This document shows, piece after piece, positions 1-6,459 of a stretch of DNA of 8,874 nucleotides; the first letter of the stretch is position 1; each line of letters starts with the position of its first letter. This DNA comes from an uncultured Bergeyella sp. (GTDB taxonomy: Bacteria > Bacteroidota > Bacteroidia > Flavobacteriales > Weeksellaceae), in contig CAKAOY010000041.1 in the NCBI GenBank assembly GCA_916710115.1, forward strand, positions 1 through 8,874, given 5' to 3'. The translations under genes were made by a program, and so were the position numbers. The notes under the pieces are model-generated. The model was given only the letters and a program-made list of their open reading frames with translations, was not told the DNA's origin and ran no database searches.

Positions 1-22
1 TCTCAATATCAAATAATTGAGA
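1..22. repeat. Short inverted repeat at the window edge
   Basis: TCTCAAT (1-7) and ATTGAGA (16-22) are perfect 7-bp arms around an 8-base spacer, upstream of porQ. It may be the remainder of a terminator or operator of the gene to the left, but no T-run follows and the edge cuts it off. Confidence 0.3.
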
Positions 23-100
23 AGTATAAGATGCTTTTCAAGCCTGTTATTAATAAATTCTATAAATCAAAAGAACATCAGAGATATCAATAAAATTTAT

Positions 101-1084
101 ATGAAAAAAATAGCAGTCGTTTTTCTCTTTTTTTTCGTGTATTTCCCTTTTGCACAAATGGGAGAGAATGTCTATACTTTCCTAAATATACCAAGTAACG
201 CACGGCAAGCAAGTTTGGGAGGAGATGCTATTTCTATTCGAGATAATGATGTTAGCCAATCTATTAACACTCCATCATTAATGAATCTCGAAATGAGTAA
301 TCATATCTCGGCAAACTATTCTTCGTATATTGCGGATACTCATTTTGGTACGATAGCCTATGCTCATGATTTGGGAAGAGGGCATCTTGTAGGTGTAAAT
401 CTAAGGTATCTCAATTACGGAAGTATGCTACGAACTGATGAGGGAGGGAATGTTTTAGGAGATTTTTCAGCATCAGATGCTTCGTTTGGATTGGGATATG
501 CCTATCAGATTGATGATGATTGGACAATAGGTGGTGGAATGAGTTTAATATCTTCAAAGATAGATGTTTATCATTCTATGGCAGCAGCAGGTTTGGCGTC
601 TGTTACTTATTATAGAGAGCAGAATAAGGAGAGTTTCTCTATAGTGGCGAGGAATTTTGGCTATCAATTTAGAGCGTATAATGGATTTAGGGAGAATTTA
701 CCTTTTAGGATTGATGCTGGATATACAAAAATTTTGGATACCTATCCGATGATGGTCAGTATAACAGCTCACGATTTACAGAAGTTTGATATTTCTCAGA
801 AAAAAGATAATAATGAGCAGAATGTGAGTAATCTACGAAAAATAGCAGACCATTTCTCTTTTGGTTTAGAGTTGTTTCCTGAGCAGTCATTCAATATTCG
901 TTTGGGATATAATTTAAAGAGAGGTAATGAGTTAGCAGTTCTTGACCAAAGGAGTTTTACCGGATTGTCGTTTGGTTTTGGTCTCAAGGTGTCATATTTT
1001 AAGTTTGATTATGCTCATCTTCGTTACCATAATGCCTCTAATATGCATATGTTTGGTATTTCATTAGATTTAAACAGAAGATAA
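101..1084 (+). CDS. porQ: Type IX secretion system protein PorQ
   Basis: This is a 327-residue exported beta-strand-rich protein of the PorQ family. PorQ is needed for the type IX secretion system of Bacteroidota and is thought to act at the outer membrane with PorU, PorV and PorZ, which process and anchor cargo; that role is family knowledge. Residues 1-19 form a signal peptide (Lys2-Lys3, a Phe/Val-rich core, FAQ at the end). The mature part opens with the family-like stretch around NIPSNARQASLGG (29-41) and continues with alternating strands, ending in an amphipathic strand (residues 314-325). A TTG codon at 17 is in frame upstream, but the signal peptide fixes the ATG at 101. The 5' context AATAAAATTTAT is A/T-rich with no Shine-Dalgarno site. 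comF starts one base after the stop, so the two are probably cotranscribed. An 8-T run (128-135) lies in the signal-peptide codons. The promoter is not evident and may lie left of the window. Confidence 0.88.
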   Translation: MKKIAVVFLFFFVYFPFAQMGENVYTFLNIPSNARQASLGGDAISIRDNDVSQSINTPSLMNLEMSNHISANYSSYIADTHFGTIAYAHDLGRGHLVGVNLRYLNYGSMLRTDEGGNVLGDFSASDASFGLGYAYQIDDDWTIGGGMSLISSKIDVYHSMAAAGLASVTYYREQNKESFSIVARNFGYQFRAYNGFRENLPFRIDAGYTKILDTYPMMVSITAHDLQKFDISQKKDNNEQNVSNLRKIADHFSFGLELFPEQSFNIRLGYNLKRGNELAVLDQRSFTGLSFGFGLKVSYFKFDYAHLRYHNASNMHMFGISLDLNRR

Positions 1085-1085
1085 T

Positions 1086-1733
1086 ATGTTACTTGATTTT
1101 TTGTTTCCGAATCGGTGTTTAGAATGTAATAAATTGATTGATAATCAATATGTTATATGTGATACATGTTATCAACAAATTTATTTTCTTCATTGTGATT
1201 ATACTGAAAATCATCAATTTAAACAAAAATGTCAGACTCTCTTTCCTGTGAAAAATGCCTTTGCGTTATTCAAATTTGATAAAAACTCATTAGCACGGAA
1301 AATTATTCACGAGCTAAAGTATAAAAATAGAGAAAAGGTTGGTAAGGTTCTTGCAGAATGGACTACTCAATACCTTGATTTTAAGTCGGAAAAACCTGAT
1401 ATATTGACAAGTATTCCTATTCATCCCAAGAAGATGAAGGATAGGGGGTATAATCAATTACATCTTTTTACAGAAATTCTTTCTCGTTATTATAGTATTC
1501 CATATTCTCATACGATTCTGAGAAGAACACAGCATACGAAGGCACAGGCACGGAAAAATAAAGTTGAGAGACAGAAAGTTAGTAATATATTTACTCTCAA
1601 TGAACCTATTGAAAATAAACATATTTTATTGATAGACGATGTGATGACAACAGGTAAAACACTCTCTACTGCAGTTTTTCAACTACTGAAAAATAATAAT
1701 GAAGTGAGCGTTCTAGTGATGGCAATGGATTAA
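1086..1733 (+). CDS. comF: ComF family phosphoribosyltransferase-like protein
   Basis: This 215-residue protein has the ComF architecture. An N-terminal zinc ribbon carries C11-x2-C14 and C25-x2-C28. A type I phosphoribosyltransferase fold follows, with RGYNQ at 120-124 and the PRPP-binding loop LLIDDVMTTGKTLS at 181-194 (acidic pair D184-D185, then TTGKT). The segment KAQARKNKVERQKVSNIF (152-169) is also typical of the family. ComF is required for DNA uptake in naturally competent bacteria, probably in the cytoplasm on the incoming single strand. In Bacteroidota it is widespread and its substrate is unsettled, so competence is not implied here. Length is normal for the family. The start ATG lies one base after the porQ stop, and the stop TAA (1731-1733) overlaps the stop of the convergent ABC ATPase gene by 4 bp. 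Confidence 0.88.
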   Translation: MLLDFLFPNRCLECNKLIDNQYVICDTCYQQIYFLHCDYTENHQFKQKCQTLFPVKNAFALFKFDKNSLARKIIHELKYKNREKVGKVLAEWTTQYLDFKSEKPDILTSIPIHPKKMKDRGYNQLHLFTEILSRYYSIPYSHTILRRTQHTKAQARKNKVERQKVSNIFTLNEPIENKHILLIDDVMTTGKTLSTAVFQLLKNNNEVSVLVMAMD

Positions 1734-2638
1734 TAATTATTAAATAAATTTAATAAATCTTCAAAGTTTCTACAGATATATTTGTTATTTATTATCCAAA
1801 ATTCGTTTTTGTATTCAAAAGAGTAGTTGGATAAATCCCTTTGAATATGTTTTTTAAAAAAAGAAATGAGCAGTTCAGTTTGGGTATTCGGAGCAATGAT
1901 TTTTGGTAAAACTAAAGGTATGTTTTCTAGAAAATTCATTTCTGTTAGTTCCGAATGTTGGTTTAGGATATCCTCTGTCAGTCCAGAGAATAGCGTTTTA
2001 TCTTTGATATACCATATTTTATCCGAAAATTTTGTTGCCAATCGCCAATCATGAGAGGAAAAAAGTATCGTTTTCCCCATTTTTTTTGCCATATTCCTTA
2101 GGATTTTTAGGATGCTGATTTTGTTTTGTTCATCAAGATGATTTGTTGGTTCATCAAGAATTATAAAAGGAGTATTTTGTGCTAAAGCTCTGCCAATCAG
2201 TGCTTTTTGAAAGTTTCCATCAGAGAGTGTTTTGAGATAGTGATTTTTATAATTTTCCAAATAGAGTTTTTTTATTATATTTTCAATTTCTTGATTATCT
2301 TTTTGAGATAATTTTATATAATAATTATAATGTGTGAATTTTCCAAATGAAATGAGGTCGTTGGTTGTATAGTTATTAGGTATTTCTGCTTTAGAAAAAA
2401 CAATACTGATAAGTTTTGAAATATCGTCAAGTGATAATTTTTTTAAATTTTTATTATTGATGAAAATCTCTCCGCTGAGGATTGGTATTTGTCGGAGAAG
2501 TGTTTTTATCAAGGTTGTTTTTCCTATACCATTATTGCCGATTATTAGGCATACATCGCCTTGTTTTAGGTAGGTGTTTATATTGGTTATTAATGGTTTA
2601 TCGTATCCTATTTGCAGGTTTTTTAATTGAATAAACAT
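1730..2638 (-). CDS. ABC transporter ATP-binding protein, FecE/BtuD type
   Basis: This 302-residue cytoplasmic ATPase should energise the permease encoded just upstream. Visible motifs are Walker A GNNGIGKTT (34-42), signature LSDGN (138-142) followed by FQKALIGRALAQ, Walker B FIILDEP (158-164), D-loop NHLD (166-169) and the switch histidine H196 in SSHDW. The region where the Q-loop glutamine is expected reads ISIVFSKAEIP (77-87) and has no Gln. The signature departs from LSGGQ. About 80 residues (roughly 222-302) extend beyond the nucleotide-binding domain and match no domain I recognise. FecE/BtuD/HmuV relatives import Fe(III)-siderophores, haem or cobalamin; the substrate here cannot be read from the sequence. 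The start codon is one base past the permease stop, which argues for translational coupling. The stop overlaps the comF stop by 4 bp. Confidence 0.88.
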   Translation of the reverse strand: MFIQLKNLQIGYDKPLITNINTYLKQGDVCLIIGNNGIGKTTLIKTLLRQIPILSGEIFINNKNLKKLSLDDISKLISIVFSKAEIPNNYTTNDLISFGKFTHYNYYIKLSQKDNQEIENIIKKLYLENYKNHYLKTLSDGNFQKALIGRALAQNTPFIILDEPTNHLDEQNKISILKILRNMAKKMGKTILFSSHDWRLATKFSDKIWYIKDKTLFSGLTEDILNQHSELTEMNFLENIPLVLPKIIAPNTQTELLISFFKKHIQRDLSNYSFEYKNEFWIINNKYICRNFEDLLNLFNNY

Positions 2639-2639
2639 A

Positions 2640-3611
2640 TTAATTTTTTTTCTTTAATAACATCAAAACAATGATTGGAATACCAAATAATGAGGTTATA
2701 ATATTGATTGGTAAGACTAATTTTTCCGAAATGGCCGAAAAAAATTCCATTAAACTAATCCCCAAAATCATATTAAGACACCATTGATGCCACAATTTTG
2801 AAGGGTTAAAAAGTAATCGACAGAAATGAGGAATGATAATGCCGATGAATAAAATATTCCCTATAAAAGCTGTAACTGAGGCAGAAAGTATTGATGTTGA
2901 GATAATTACTAAATATTTTAACATCCGAAGATTTATTCCAAAAGACAATGCGTATTGCTCTCCAAGACTATTTCCGATGAGTAATCTAATTGTTTTAAAA
3001 ACTAAAAATAAACTTATTAAAATATTAATAAATACAATAAAGAGCTGAGTTTTAGATAATTGATTGTTTGCTCCAAAACTCCAAAGAATATAATTTTTTA
3101 GGCTTTGATTGTCAGCATAAAATTGCATTAATGAAATAATAGCTCCTGATAAAGAAGAAATAAGGAAACCAAAAATTATTAAAAAAGATTTATCAAAAAT
3201 GTATTTAGAAAATAATAATAATAATGAAAGCATAAAGATACTTCCTAAAATTGCAGAAATATTTATAAAATAATTTTGTGATATTTCGGGTAATACAAAA
3301 GTTTGAGAACCAAAAATATAAATTGCAACGGATAAACTTGCAACGGAACTGATGCCTAATACTTCTGATCCCGCAAGTGGATTTTTGAAATATTCCTGTA
3401 AGACAAATCCCGAAGTAGGAACCGAAATCCCCACGAGAAACATCGTTAATATCCGATATAATCGGAGTTCCGCTACTTGGTAATTACTGTTATTGGAATT
3501 AAAAAAATCATTAATTGTCAGTTCTGCGAATCCTATATTTAGATTAAAAATAGTAGAAAAAAGAGCAAAAATGCTCAAAATAAAAAGTAATATTTTGAAA
3601 TTTTTACTCAT
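2640..3611 (-). CDS. FecCD/BtuC-family ABC transporter permease
   Basis: This 323-residue inner-membrane protein has several hydrophobic helices, as expected for the FecCD (BtuC, FhuB, HmuU) family that moves iron chelates, haem or cobalamin from periplasm to cytoplasm. Family landmarks are LRLYRILTMFLVG (49-61), SGFVLQ (67-72), FKNPLAGSEVLGISS (75-89), GNILFIGIIIPHFCRLL (251-267, the cytoplasmic segment that contacts the ATPase) and a final helix after LVLPINIITSLFGIP (298-312). It is slightly shorter than the usual 330-350 residues but has both ends of the family. It sits between the TlpA-like gene (20 bp upstream) and the ATPase gene (1 bp downstream) in one minus-strand operon. No periplasmic binding protein or TonB-dependent receptor is in the window, so the partner and the substrate remain open. 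Confidence 0.9.
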   Translation of the reverse strand: MSKNFKILLFILSIFALFSTIFNLNIGFAELTINDFFNSNNSNYQVAELRLYRILTMFLVGISVPTSGFVLQEYFKNPLAGSEVLGISSVASLSVAIYIFGSQTFVLPEISQNYFINISAILGSIFMLSLLLLFSKYIFDKSFLIIFGFLISSLSGAIISLMQFYADNQSLKNYILWSFGANNQLSKTQLFIVFINILISLFLVFKTIRLLIGNSLGEQYALSFGINLRMLKYLVIISTSILSASVTAFIGNILFIGIIIPHFCRLLFNPSKLWHQWCLNMILGISLMEFFSAISEKLVLPINIITSLFGIPIIVLMLLKKKN

Positions 3612-3631
3612 TTTATGTTTGTTTTGTTAGA

Positions 3632-4195
3632 TTATTTGTTCAGACTTTTTATGCTTTCATTTAGTTTTTCTTTGCTTATAGAACCACCTAATTCTAGCGT
3701 TTTATCTCCTTTTCTAATGAATGTAAATGGGATAAAATCACCTTTCCATTTTTGAAAATTTTTAGTGAAAAAATCTTCATTTAGAGTTTCGCTATCCAAT
3801 AAAATGATATTATTTTTGATGCCTTTTTCTTCTGCGAATGATTCTACTTCAGTTTTCCAATCTTCTTTATTATCAAGATTTACGAAAGTGAATTTTATTG
3901 GCTTATCTTTATTTTCGTGCATAACTTCAACAAAGTGAGGTATTTCTTTTATGCAAGGTCCACACCAAGTTGCAAAAAAATTAGTTACATAGAGGGTATC
4001 ATTTTTTGTTTGTACCAACTCAGATACTTTTTCAGGAGAATAAATTTTAAGGGTTGTCGGATTTTCGGGTTTAATTTCTGTGTTACCAGTTGAGTTGATG
4101 TCTGTTGTTTTTCCATTATCAGCATTAGCCTTACTATTTTGGTTACAAGAAACAATTGCCGAGGTAAGTATAATACCTAAAAATATATTTTTCAT
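3632..4195 (-). CDS. TlpA-like thioredoxin-fold lipoprotein
   Basis: This 187-residue periplasm-facing lipoprotein belongs to the TlpA/ResA thioredoxin group. The start at 4195 gives a short lipoprotein signal with lipobox IVSC and the lipidated Cys at 17; an in-frame start at 4267 would add 24 residues ahead of this signal and is unlikely. Residues 18-47 are a low-complexity Asn/Thr/Lys/Glu linker. The redox motif is FFATWCGPC (73-81, catalytic C78 and C81), and IP at 155-156 is the expected cis-proline site facing it. Residues after Cys17 (NQNSK) are not the acidic run used as a surface-export signal in Bacteroidota, so a periplasmic orientation is inferred. Such proteins reduce disulfides, for example in cytochrome c maturation or in oxidised partner proteins. 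The gene leads an operon with the permease and ATPase, which suggests but does not prove a link to uptake. Confidence 0.88.
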   Translation of the reverse strand: MKNIFLGIILTSAIVSCNQNSKANADNGKTTDINSTGNTEIKPENPTTLKIYSPEKVSELVQTKNDTLYVTNFFATWCGPCIKEIPHFVEVMHENKDKPIKFTFVNLDNKEDWKTEVESFAEEKGIKNNIILLDSETLNEDFFTKNFQKWKGDFIPFTFIRKGDKTLELGGSISKEKLNESIKSLNK

Positions 4196-4210
4196 TTGAA
4201 ATAAAATTAT

Positions 4211-4218
4211 TACTTTTG
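4211..4218 (+). promoter_or_regulatory. Candidate -7 box for the sanA-like gene
   Basis: TACTTTTG matches TAnnTTTG exactly on the plus strand. A partial -33 box, TTTT at 4188-4191, lies 19 bases upstream. The leader to the TTG at 4311 would be about 85 nt, and transcription would cross the divergent operon promoter region. The match is weak because of local AT richness. Confidence 0.2.
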
Positions 4219-4236
4219 GAATAAAATTTGAGAGGA

Positions 4237-4268
4237 TAAAAGTAGGCAAAAAACTTTGATTTGACAAA
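4237..4268 (-). promoter_or_regulatory. Candidate promoter for the tlpA-like/permease/ATPase operon
   Basis: On the minus strand, TTTG (4268-4265) is followed after 20 bases by TACTTTTA (4244-4237). This matches the Bacteroidota consensus TTTG-N19-21-TAnnTTTG in 11 of 12 positions at an accepted spacing. Transcription would begin near 4230 and leave a leader of about 35 nt. The -33 box lies in a small inverted repeat, ATTTG-A-CAAAT (4259-4269). An exact-looking TAAATTTG on the same strand (4272-4265) is an alternative -7 box but lacks a good -33 partner. AT-rich DNA yields such matches by chance. Confidence 0.35.
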
Positions 4269-4310
4269 TTTATTATAAATAGATATTAGTATTTTTCTAA
4301 AATATTTACA

Positions 4311-4922
4311 TTGAGAATCATAGAGAGAGCATTGAAGTCGATTATTTCTATCATTGAAATTTTAATGATAGCAATGATTAGTGCAAATATTTGGGTGTTT
4401 TCTTTAACAAATGGACGAACTTTTAGTAAAATTTCAAGGATTCCGAAGAGAGAAACAGCTTTGGTTTTAGGGACTTCTCCAAAAATGCGGTCTGGAATAG
4501 CTAATCCCTATTTTGTAGCAAGAATGGAAGCTGTAGCAACGCTCTATCATTATCAAAAGATAAATAAAATAATTGTTAGTGGCGAAAAAAGTGAGGGCTA
4601 TGATGAACCAAAAGCAATGAAAAATTACCTCATTTCTCAAGAGGGAGTTCCTTCTGAAATTATAATAGAGGATCCCAAAGGATTTAGTACGAAAGAGTCT
4701 ATAAATAATTGTAAAACAGTATTTAAAGAGACGAGTGTTATTATTGTTTCTCAAGGGTATCACAATTTAAGAGCATTGTTTTATGCCCGTAATAATGGAA
4801 TGAATGCTTTGGGATTTGACGCACAAGATGTTCTCAAAAAGGAGAGTTTTTATAGAAATCAAGGTCGGGAATTTCTGGCGAGAGTTCGAGCTGTGGTTTT
4901 TTATTGGATAGGAGAGGATTAG
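4311..4922 (+). CDS. sanA: SanA/ElyC/YdcF-family membrane protein (DUF218)
   Basis: This 203-residue protein resembles E. coli SanA, an inner-membrane protein with a periplasmic DUF218 domain that contributes to envelope exclusion of vancomycin at high temperature; the biochemical activity is not established. A basic N-terminus (RIIERALK) is followed by one membrane helix (about 10-32). The DUF218 core follows: ALVLGTSPKMRSGIANPYF (50-68), KIIVSGEKSEGYDEPKAM (86-103), DPKGFSTKESI (121-131), VIIVSQGYHNLRALFYAR (143-160) and a C-terminal REFLARVRAVVFY (186-198). The spacing of these blocks follows SanA closely. The start is TTG; upstream there is a TAG at 4287 and no ATG or GTG between. The first ATG, at 4365, would remove the basic flank and half the helix, so TTG is preferred. 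The stop TAG overlaps the flippase stop by 4 bp. Confidence 0.85.
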   Translation: MRIIERALKSIISIIEILMIAMISANIWVFSLTNGRTFSKISRIPKRETALVLGTSPKMRSGIANPYFVARMEAVATLYHYQKINKIIVSGEKSEGYDEPKAMKNYLISQEGVPSEIIIEDPKGFSTKESINNCKTVFKETSVIIVSQGYHNLRALFYARNNGMNALGFDAQDVLKKESFYRNQGREFLARVRAVVFYWIGED

Positions 4923-6382
4923 GATTTTTTGTTTAATAATTTTTTATAAAAATCTTTTAAATCAACAATTTTGATAACGGTATTTCCAATAAATATACAT
5001 ATTAATACAAGTAAAGGCTTGTAAATCATATTAATAAGTGGATTTTTAAAATTGGGTAAAATGAGTGCTAAACTGACGGCAATTGAGCAAATGATAGAAG
5101 CAAATACCATTTCGATAGAAAAAGGAGAAACTTTAAATTTCCAATAATTAAATAAAACTTTTATTCCGTTGTATATACTTGTGGATATAGCTGTAGATAT
5201 AGCTATACCTATTAATTTTAATTCGGTGTATTTGATGAAATAATAATTTAGTCCTATTGTAAATAATGCGAAAATTAGCATCATAAGGATGTTGAATTTG
5301 TAATATTTTGATAAGGAAATGATATTCCCATTAAATCCAGTAGCTAAATCAAATAAAACGGCTGTTCCCCATATCCATATAATAGGTTGAAATTCAAGAA
5401 GCAATTTGCCATTTTTCATCATTGATGTGAGATAAGGGAATCCCGTGACAATACAAGAAAATAGGATGGCACCTAAGAAAAATAAAGAAAGAGATGTTTT
5501 CTTGTAAAATTTGTCTAAATCTGCATATTTTTTTTCAGAAAGAGATTGATTAATAATTGGTGCAGAGACATTAAATAATCCCAATTGAGGAATAGAAATC
5601 AACGAAATGAGAGAATACAAAATGGAATAAACTCCTACTTCTTTCATACTCATAAACTCGCCAATCATTTGATTATTGATATTTAATTGATTCCCAAAAG
5701 TTCCCAAAAAACTAAAAAAAGAATAACTTGCGACGGCTCGCCATAGGTTATTTTTTTGTAAATATTGAGTAGAGAAATCATAATTTATTTTCTCTAAGTT
5801 ATTGGTATAGATTATGTATCCAACCATTGAAATAAAGAAAAATGAAATAAATACTAAAAAAGATATAGACTGTGCGATTCCTAAAAAGAAAAACAATGAA
5901 AATGATAATATATTTGCTAATTTAGGGAATAAATTATCAAATATATTGCTAATGGCTATTCGTTTGTAGTTAGAAATAAATTTATTGAATATTGCACATA
6001 TAGATAGTATCAATACGAGTGGAATTACATAAAATTTGTATTCCCAAATTTCTAAATTTTTGATTTTGGGAAAAATTATTGGCATTAAAATGAACCCAAA
6101 TAGAAAAAGAATGAAATTGATTCCTACTACTAATAGAGAGATACTCAGTAGGTTGTGGTGTTTATTATTTCTCTGAGATTGGTAGAAGAATTTTACATTG
6201 GCATATGATATTCCCAGAATAATAAATGGGGTAATTATCTCGGCGGAGTTCATAATAAAGCGTAATTTTCCGTAAAATTCCAAATTTAATGGGAATACAA
6301 AAACTGCAGAAAATGTACCTAAGAGAAATCCCAAGTATCCGATAATGGTATATTTAAAACTCTGTTTTGCTACAATGCTCAT
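4919..6382 (-). CDS. Polysaccharide/oligosaccharide flippase (MATE/MVF superfamily, Wzx-like)
   Basis: This 487-residue protein is almost wholly hydrophobic, with roughly 12-14 membrane helices in the arrangement of Wzx/MurJ-type flippases. The N-terminal part (GYLGFLLGTFSAVFVFPL, 15-32) and the central block QMIGEFMSMKEVGVYSILYSL (238-258) resemble this superfamily; the latter is the usual 'G..vGiYs' segment before helix 7. Such proteins move lipid-linked glycans across the inner membrane. No glycosyltransferase, polymerase or sugar-nucleotide gene is in the window, so the substrate is unknown and this is an orphan flippase. The protein is rich in Phe, Ile, Leu, Asn and Lys, and the DNA is visibly more AT-rich than the neighbouring glyA; this is at least partly due to codons for hydrophobic residues. 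A 12-bp tandem repeat (5181-5204) encodes part of an AISTAIST motif. The gene follows glyA after 77 bp and a terminator-like hairpin. Confidence 0.82.
   Translation of the reverse strand: MSIVAKQSFKYTIIGYLGFLLGTFSAVFVFPLNLEFYGKLRFIMNSAEIITPFIILGISYANVKFFYQSQRNNKHHNLLSISLLVVGINFILFLFGFILMPIIFPKIKNLEIWEYKFYVIPLVLILSICAIFNKFISNYKRIAISNIFDNLFPKLANILSFSLFFFLGIAQSISFLVFISFFFISMVGYIIYTNNLEKINYDFSTQYLQKNNLWRAVASYSFFSFLGTFGNQLNINNQMIGEFMSMKEVGVYSILYSLISLISIPQLGLFNVSAPIINQSLSEKKYADLDKFYKKTSLSLFFLGAILFSCIVTGFPYLTSMMKNGKLLLEFQPIIWIWGTAVLFDLATGFNGNIISLSKYYKFNILMMLIFALFTIGLNYYFIKYTELKLIGIAISTAISTSIYNGIKVLFNYWKFKVSPFSIEMVFASIICSIAVSLALILPNFKNPLINMIYKPLLVLICIFIGNTVIKIVDLKDFYKKLLNKKS
5181..5204. repeat. 12-bp in-frame tandem repeat inside the flippase gene
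   Basis: GTGGATATAGCT and GTAGATATAGCT are adjacent and differ at one base. On the coding (minus) strand they encode the repeated AIST of GIAISTAISTS. The unit is a multiple of three, so gain or loss of a copy would keep the frame. Confidence 0.6.
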
Positions 6383-6392
6383 TGGTATTTTA

Positions 6393-6400
6393 CAAATATA
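6393..6400 (-). promoter_or_regulatory. Candidate -7 box for the flippase gene
   Basis: On the minus strand TATATTTG (6400-6393) matches TAnnTTTG exactly, ten bases before the flippase ATG at 6382. The nearest TTTG upstream (6426-6423) is 22 bases away, slightly too far, and lies inside the inverted repeat at 6400-6437. Transcription from here would give a leader of only about five bases, so either the mRNA is nearly leaderless or the gene is read through from glyA. Confidence 0.3.
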
Positions 6401-6437
6401 AAGTTTGAAATTTGATTTTAATCAAATTTCAAACTTT
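6400..6437 (-). terminator. Perfect 18-bp inverted repeat, likely glyA terminator
   Basis: The arms aaagtttgaaatttgatt (6400-6417) and aatcaaatttcaaacttt (6420-6437) are perfect reverse complements around a two-base centre; in RNA the loop would be about four bases. It starts 22 bases after the glyA stop. On the glyA strand it is preceded by an A-rich stretch and followed by ATATTTGT, a poor but present U-rich tail. The stem is almost all A/U, as is common in low-GC Bacteroidota. Its distal edge touches the candidate flippase -7 box. Confidence 0.65.
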
Positions 6438-6459
6438 TATTAATTTAAATGTATTTATT

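Noticed and set aside
17..100. In-frame N-terminal extension of PorQ from a TTG codon
   Set aside because: It would place 28 non-signal residues before a complete signal peptide that starts at the ATG at 101.
796..987. Antisense open frame in porQ (similar ones at 1866-2054, 2833-3048 and 7947-8156)
   Set aside because: All are short shadows of conserved genes on the other strand, with no family resemblance.
1730..1743. 14-bp perfect palindrome TTAATAATTATTAA at the comF/ATPase stops
   Set aside because: It is pure A/T, too weak as a hairpin, has no T-run, and is expected by chance in this composition; it also encodes the ATPase C-terminus.
4196..4267. 24-residue upstream extension of the TlpA-like lipoprotein
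   Set aside because: The lipobox signal starts at 4195, and the extension would cover the likely promoter.
4467..4763. 98-codon open frame antisense to sanA
   Set aside because: It lies wholly inside a well-supported gene, and its translation shows no domain or plausible composition.
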